Part shown: positions 60,931 to 64,000 of the stretch, in pieces
Position numbering within the stretch: the first letter of the stretch is position 1
Layout: each line of letters begins with the position of its first letter
Source of the DNA: Ensifer sp. PDNC004
GTDB taxonomy: Bacteria; Pseudomonadota; Alphaproteobacteria; Rhizobiales; Rhizobiaceae
Direction: 5' to 3'
NCBI RefSeq assembly: GCF_016919405.1
Contig: NZ_CP070353.1
Location: 3,794,501-3,858,500 of the forward strand
Length of the DNA stretch: 64,000 nucleotides
Made by a program: the position numbers and the translations under genes
The notes under the pieces: model-generated
The model's input: only the letters and a program-made list of their open reading frames with translations
What the model was told of the DNA's origin: nothing
The model's database searches: none

Positions 60931-60956
60931 GGAACATTTCAATTTTCAGCGGCGTT
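60931..60956 (+). promoter_or_regulatory. RpoE2/EcfG promoter of nepR-rpoE2
   Basis: GGAAC (60931-60935), 17 bases, then CGTT (60953-60956). Its GGAAC is back-to-back with that of phyR, five bases apart (GTTCCGCGAGGGAAC), so the two divergent promoters share one palindromic -35 region. Confidence 0.87.
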
Positions 60957-61012
60957 ATGGCGGCTATGGACAGTTTTGGCGATTACGGACAGTTGAAGGC
61001 GACAGTTTGAAA

Positions 61013-61207
61013 ATGAAACATAAAACAGGGGCAGGGCGGACCACCGGCACGACCTTATGGACAGAAGATCCAAATGCGCAAATTGCAGCGAAGCTGAAGG
61101 CGCTCTATCAGTCCGTGCAGGAAGAGGCGATACCCGCGCGTTTTCTCGATCTTCTGGAAAAACTCGACGCGGCCGAGCAGCAATCGGCGCTGCAGGGCAG
61201 GGAGTGA
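61013..61207 (+). CDS. nepR: Anti-sigma factor NepR
   Basis: A 64-residue NepR. The conserved core is IAAKLKALYQSVQEEAIPAR then FLDLLEKLD, the two helices that hold the sigma factor or, in competition, PhyR. The N- and C-terminal ends are short and disordered-looking. The start MKHKTGAGRTTGTT at 61013 lies 57 bases after the promoter -10 element. Its stop is nine bases from the rpoE2 start. Confidence 0.95.
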   Translation: MKHKTGAGRTTGTTLWTEDPNAQIAAKLKALYQSVQEEAIPARFLDLLEKLDAAEQQSALQGRE

Positions 61208-61215
61208 TTACCGGA

Positions 61216-61770
61216 ATGTCATCCGAAAATAATGATTTCAAACGTGAGATGCTGGCCGCGTTGCCGAGCCTTCGCGCCTTCGCCATGTCGTTGATCGGCC
61301 GCCACGATCGCGCCGACGACCTGGTCCAGGATACCATCATGAAGGCCTGGGCGAAGCAGGATCACTTCGAGATGGGCACCAACATGAAGGCCTGGCTCTT
61401 CACCATCCTGCGCAACGAACTCTATAGCCAGATGCGCAAGCGCGGACGCGAGGTTCAGGACAGCGACGGGCATTTCACCGAGTCTCTCGCCCATCATCCT
61501 GAACAATACGGCTCGCTGGACCTGCAGGATTTCCGCAAGGCGCTGGAGATGTTGCCGCCCGACCAGCGTGAAGCGATCATCCTCGTGGGCGCTTCCGGCT
61601 TTTCCTACGAGGAAGCGGCCACGATCTGCGGCTGCGCGCTCGGAACGATCAAGAGCCGTGTCAACCGCGCGCGCCAGCGCTTGCAGGACATTCTTCAGGT
61701 GAAGGGCGAAAACGACTACGGCCCCGACGAGACGTCGGCCCCGATCACGTCGCGCGCCTTTGTTTCCTGA
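61216..61770 (+). CDS. rpoE2: ECF sigma factor of the general stress response (EcfG)
   Basis: A 184-residue ECF15-type sigma factor. Region 2 spans about residues 13-78 (FAMSLIGRHDRADDLVQDTI; AWLFTILRNELYSQMRKRGR). Region 4 spans about 105-158 (LEMLPPDQREAIILVGASGF; YEEAATICGCALGTIKSRVN). It reads GGAAC-N16/17-CGTT promoters such as those found here before phyR, nepR, dps and the putative small RNA. The start MSSENNDFKREML is at 61216; GGAG at 61200-61203 is rather distant. Confidence 0.96.
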   Translation: MSSENNDFKREMLAALPSLRAFAMSLIGRHDRADDLVQDTIMKAWAKQDHFEMGTNMKAWLFTILRNELYSQMRKRGREVQDSDGHFTESLAHHPEQYGSLDLQDFRKALEMLPPDQREAIILVGASGFSYEEAATICGCALGTIKSRVNRARQRLQDILQVKGENDYGPDETSAPITSRAFVS

Positions 61771-61785
61771 AGAAAGTTTCGAGCC

Positions 61786-61820
61786 GGACACCGTTGCAAA
61801 AGCGGCGGTGTCCTGCTTTC
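61786..61820 (+). terminator. Terminator-like hairpin after rpoE2
   Basis: GGACACCG (61786-61793) pairs with CGGTGTCC (61806-61813), followed by TGCTTTC. It suggests that the kinase gene downstream is transcribed separately. Confidence 0.65.
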
Positions 61821-61968
61821 ACTGACGCCTGTGCCCGAGGGGGCAGGCGGGTGGTGGAGGCAGAGCGCAAATCATGACGATTTTGGGTCGATATGCCCAG
61901 AACCGAGCGAGATGCGGGTGCAGCCTGCAAGGGCTCCCCAAGCCGCTCAGATTGGGAATTGAGACCGA

Positions 61969-63471
61969 ATGCGCATGAGGACTGAAAGGACAGACCCGCC
62001 CGTCATGACGCTGCTCGACGCACCTGAACGTCTGAGCGTCTTGCACGCGACCGTGCCCGACATGGCGGTGCCGGATCGGGACTTCGACGGCATCGTTGAA
62101 ATTGCGGCCAGTCTCTTCGACGCGCCGATTGCGCTGGTGACCTTGATCGACCGCGAATGGCAGTGGTTCAAAGCGGCCGTCGGAACCACGGAGAGCCGGG
62201 CGTCGTCGGAGGAGTCCTTTTGCGTGCAGGTGGCGGCCGAAGCCGACGCCAGTCTCGTCGTGCTCGACGCGTCGACTGATCCGCGGTTCATGCGACGTTC
62301 GCGGGTCGTAGGGCCGCCGTTCCTGCGATTTTATGCCGGCGCGCCGATCATGCTCGACGGGCAGGCCGTCGGCACGGTCTGCGTTCTCGACGACAAGCCG
62401 CGCGCCGACGTGCCGCAGGCGCTGATGGACCAGCTGAGCCGGCTCGCCGGGCTGGCCGCTTCCCTCTTCAAGATCAAGGACGAAGCGCGCCGGCGCGCGC
62501 TGAAAGAGGCGGCGCTGTCACGCGAGGAGCAGCGCCACGCCATGGCGCTCGAAGCGGCGAACATCGGCAGCTGGTTGTGGGATATCCGCTCCGGGGCCAT
62601 TGCCGGCAACAGCGCGATGAAACGCATGTTCGGCCTGCCGGCCGACAGTTTCGTCGGCGCTCGCGAAATCTTCGGTGCGATCCATATCGACGATCGCGGC
62701 GCAACCTTTTCAAAGCTGCGCCAGGCGATGAAGGCCGATGACGAGTACGACGGCATGTTCCGCGTCGGCGACACCGGCCGCTGGCTGCTCGGGCGCGGCC
62801 GGGTGCACGATCGCGACAGCAAGGGCAATCCGTTGACGTTCATCGGCGTCACGATCGATGTCACCGACCAGCAGGCGTCGGTACAGCGCACCCGGCTGTT
62901 GCTGAAGGAGCTCAATCATCGGGTCAAAAACACGCTCGCGATGCTGCAGTCGCTTGCCCGCCAGACATTGCGCCAGACGAGCGATCCGGCGGAATTCATG
63001 ACCGCCTTTGCCGGCCGTTTGCAGGCGATCTCCGAAGCACACGGGCTGCTTTCCGATCACGAATGGGGCACGATCCGGCTTGCCGACCTCATCGCCAAGC
63101 AGCTGCTGCCGCATGTCAATTGCTATGCCGAGCAGATCGAGATCCACAAGGACGAGATATCGCTCGGGCCTGACCAGGCGGTCGGCCTCGGCCTGGTTCT
63201 GCACGAGCTTGCCACCAATGCCGTCAAATACGGGTCGCTTTCGGTGCCGAAGGGGAAGGTGGTTCTGACGGCACGCAACATGATCGAGGATGGCGACAGC
63301 GTTCTGCATCTCACCTGGACCGAAGTCGGCGGGCCGCCGGTGCGCGAGCCGAAGCGGCGCGGCTTCGGCTCGATCCTGATCGAGCGCAGCCTCGACAAGG
63401 TCTTGGGCAGCTCGGTCAAGGTGGAGTATCTGCCAGCCGGCGTTACCGCGCTTATCCGCCTGCCGCTTTAA
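61969..63471 (+). CDS. HWE-type sensor histidine kinase with GAF and PAS domains
   Basis: A 500-residue soluble kinase with no membrane segment. A GAF domain covers about residues 40-170 (SEESFCVQVAAEADASLVVL; FYAGAPIMLDGQAVGTVCVL), a PAS domain about 190-305 (EAANIGSWLWDIRSG), and then the HWE kinase core. The phospho-acceptor is H317 in LLLKELNHRVKNTLAMLQSL, the N box is VLHELATNAVKYGSLS, and HLTWTEVGGPPV carries the HWE-family WTE. Position next to phyR-nepR-rpoE2 makes it a likely PhyR kinase or phosphatase. The signal is unknown. ATG at 61969, with an alternative at 61975. Confidence 0.94.
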   Translation: MRMRTERTDPPVMTLLDAPERLSVLHATVPDMAVPDRDFDGIVEIAASLFDAPIALVTLIDREWQWFKAAVGTTESRASSEESFCVQVAAEADASLVVLDASTDPRFMRRSRVVGPPFLRFYAGAPIMLDGQAVGTVCVLDDKPRADVPQALMDQLSRLAGLAASLFKIKDEARRRALKEAALSREEQRHAMALEAANIGSWLWDIRSGAIAGNSAMKRMFGLPADSFVGAREIFGAIHIDDRGATFSKLRQAMKADDEYDGMFRVGDTGRWLLGRGRVHDRDSKGNPLTFIGVTIDVTDQQASVQRTRLLLKELNHRVKNTLAMLQSLARQTLRQTSDPAEFMTAFAGRLQAISEAHGLLSDHEWGTIRLADLIAKQLLPHVNCYAEQIEIHKDEISLGPDQAVGLGLVLHELATNAVKYGSLSVPKGKVVLTARNMIEDGDSVLHLTWTEVGGPPVREPKRRGFGSILIERSLDKVLGSSVKVEYLPAGVTALIRLPL

Positions 63472-63583
63472 CGCGTTGATCGCAACCGGGATTGACGCAA
63501 GCGCGCAAGGTTCTCGGGCCAGACACCAGCGGTCTTCGGAGCGGGGAAAGTTCGCAACGGGCTGGGAAGCCCGTGCTTGATCG

Positions 63584-63982
63584 TCAGTCGTCGCGTCGCC
63601 GCTCGCGCCGTTTGCCGGTTCCGACCAGTGCCCCGATCGCAAGAGCCGTAGCGACAGCCAGCAGCGGCTGTTTGCGCAGGATGCCCGCGGCGGCAAGCAG
63701 TGTCAGGTTGGTTTGCACTTGTCTGCGGCGGCGACGTTCTTCGGCCAGGCGGCGGTCGCGACCTTGCAGCATCGCCATGATGCCGAACAGCACCAGCGCG
63801 GTCACGAAAAACGCGATCGCGATCGCGACGGAGGCAGTGACCGGACTGTACACTTCGCTGAGATACAGGAATGTGGCCGCGAGGCCGAAGACATAGGCCG
63901 TGCCAAGCAGCAATCCCATGATGCCCCACAGGATCGCGTTGCGTTTCACGCGCGCAGTGGCCGCGCCGATATCGGCGCTCAT
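63584..63982 (-). CDS. Small membrane protein, phage-holin superfamily / DUF1469-like
   Basis: A 132-residue protein with two hydrophobic segments (AILWGIMGLLLGTAYVFGLA; AIAIAFFVTALVLFGIMAML), then a strongly basic coil (GRDRRLAEERRRRRQVQTNL), a third short hydrophobic segment and a basic tail (KRRERRRDD). The pattern fits the putative holin/DUF1469 group, which is chromosomal in rhizobia and not a sign of a phage. Function unknown. No other gene is seen in 63472-63583. Confidence 0.75.
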   Translation of the reverse strand: MSADIGAATARVKRNAILWGIMGLLLGTAYVFGLAATFLYLSEVYSPVTASVAIAIAFFVTALVLFGIMAMLQGRDRRLAEERRRRRQVQTNLTLLAAAGILRKQPLLAVATALAIGALVGTGKRRERRRDD

Positions 63983-64000
63983 CAGCGCGGTCAGGGCTGC

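Noticed and set aside
63584..63982. Holin-like gene as evidence of a prophage
   Set aside because: Only the superfamily name suggests a phage. There are no integrase, capsid or lysis genes nearby, and such proteins are common in rhizobial chromosomes.

Overview
The window reads as chromosomal DNA of a high-GC alphaproteobacterium of the Rhizobiaceae, most likely Sinorhizobium/Ensifer. The evidence is gene content and order (smoEFGK-smoS-mtlK next to phyR-nepR-rpoE2, a ureDAB...C...EFG cluster, livHMGF, soxBDAG), GGAAC-N16/17-CGTT promoters typical of the RpoE2/EcfG sigma factor, and three copies of a roughly 110-bp two-palindrome intergenic repeat of the rhizobial RIME type. No tRNA, rRNA, CRISPR, transposase or prophage was seen. 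The window is mostly housekeeping and catabolic.

Layout. 0-2 kb: 3' part of a Dps gene with an RpoE2-type promoter, a single-domain response regulator and cysQ. 2-10 kb: heterotetrameric sarcosine oxidase soxBDAG and a second FAD/GcvT demethylase. 10-15.6 kb: branched-chain amino acid ABC transporter livHMGF, a small membrane protein and the binding protein. 15.6-18.4 kb: an OhrR-like regulator divergent from a Tat-exported alpha/beta hydrolase, then a hydroxyacid dehydrogenase. 18.6-26.8 kb: the urease cluster, with several unusual passengers (LprI-like protein, sialyltransferase-like protein, TIGR02117-like protein, peroxiredoxin, quinol monooxygenase-like protein). 26.9-32.2 kb: a Crp/Fnr regulator with an anaerobox and an RND efflux pair. 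32.8-49.2 kb: a reductive pyrimidine catabolism region (ABC transporter, dihydropyrimidinase, N-carbamoyl-beta-alanine amidohydrolase, RutR-like regulator, PreA/PreT), interrupted by a DMT transporter, a membrane ferredoxin-cyclase fusion and a LysR/alcohol dehydrogenase pair. 49.5-59.6 kb: polyol transport and oxidation (smo/mtlK) with a HAD phosphatase and an FGGY kinase. 59.6-63.5 kb: the general stress response core (phyR, nepR, rpoE2, HWE kinase), then a small holin-like membrane protein.

How it fits together. Sarcosine demethylation, urea hydrolysis and pyrimidine reduction all release usable nitrogen, and each has its own import or regulatory genes. The general stress locus ties the two ends together: the promoter signature that reads phyR and nepR-rpoE2 also stands before dps, about 60 kb away. 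The most interesting find is between the FGGY kinase and phyR: an RpoE2-type promoter followed by three stem-loops with C-rich loops and a terminator. This is the architecture and location expected of a GsrN-like general-stress small RNA.
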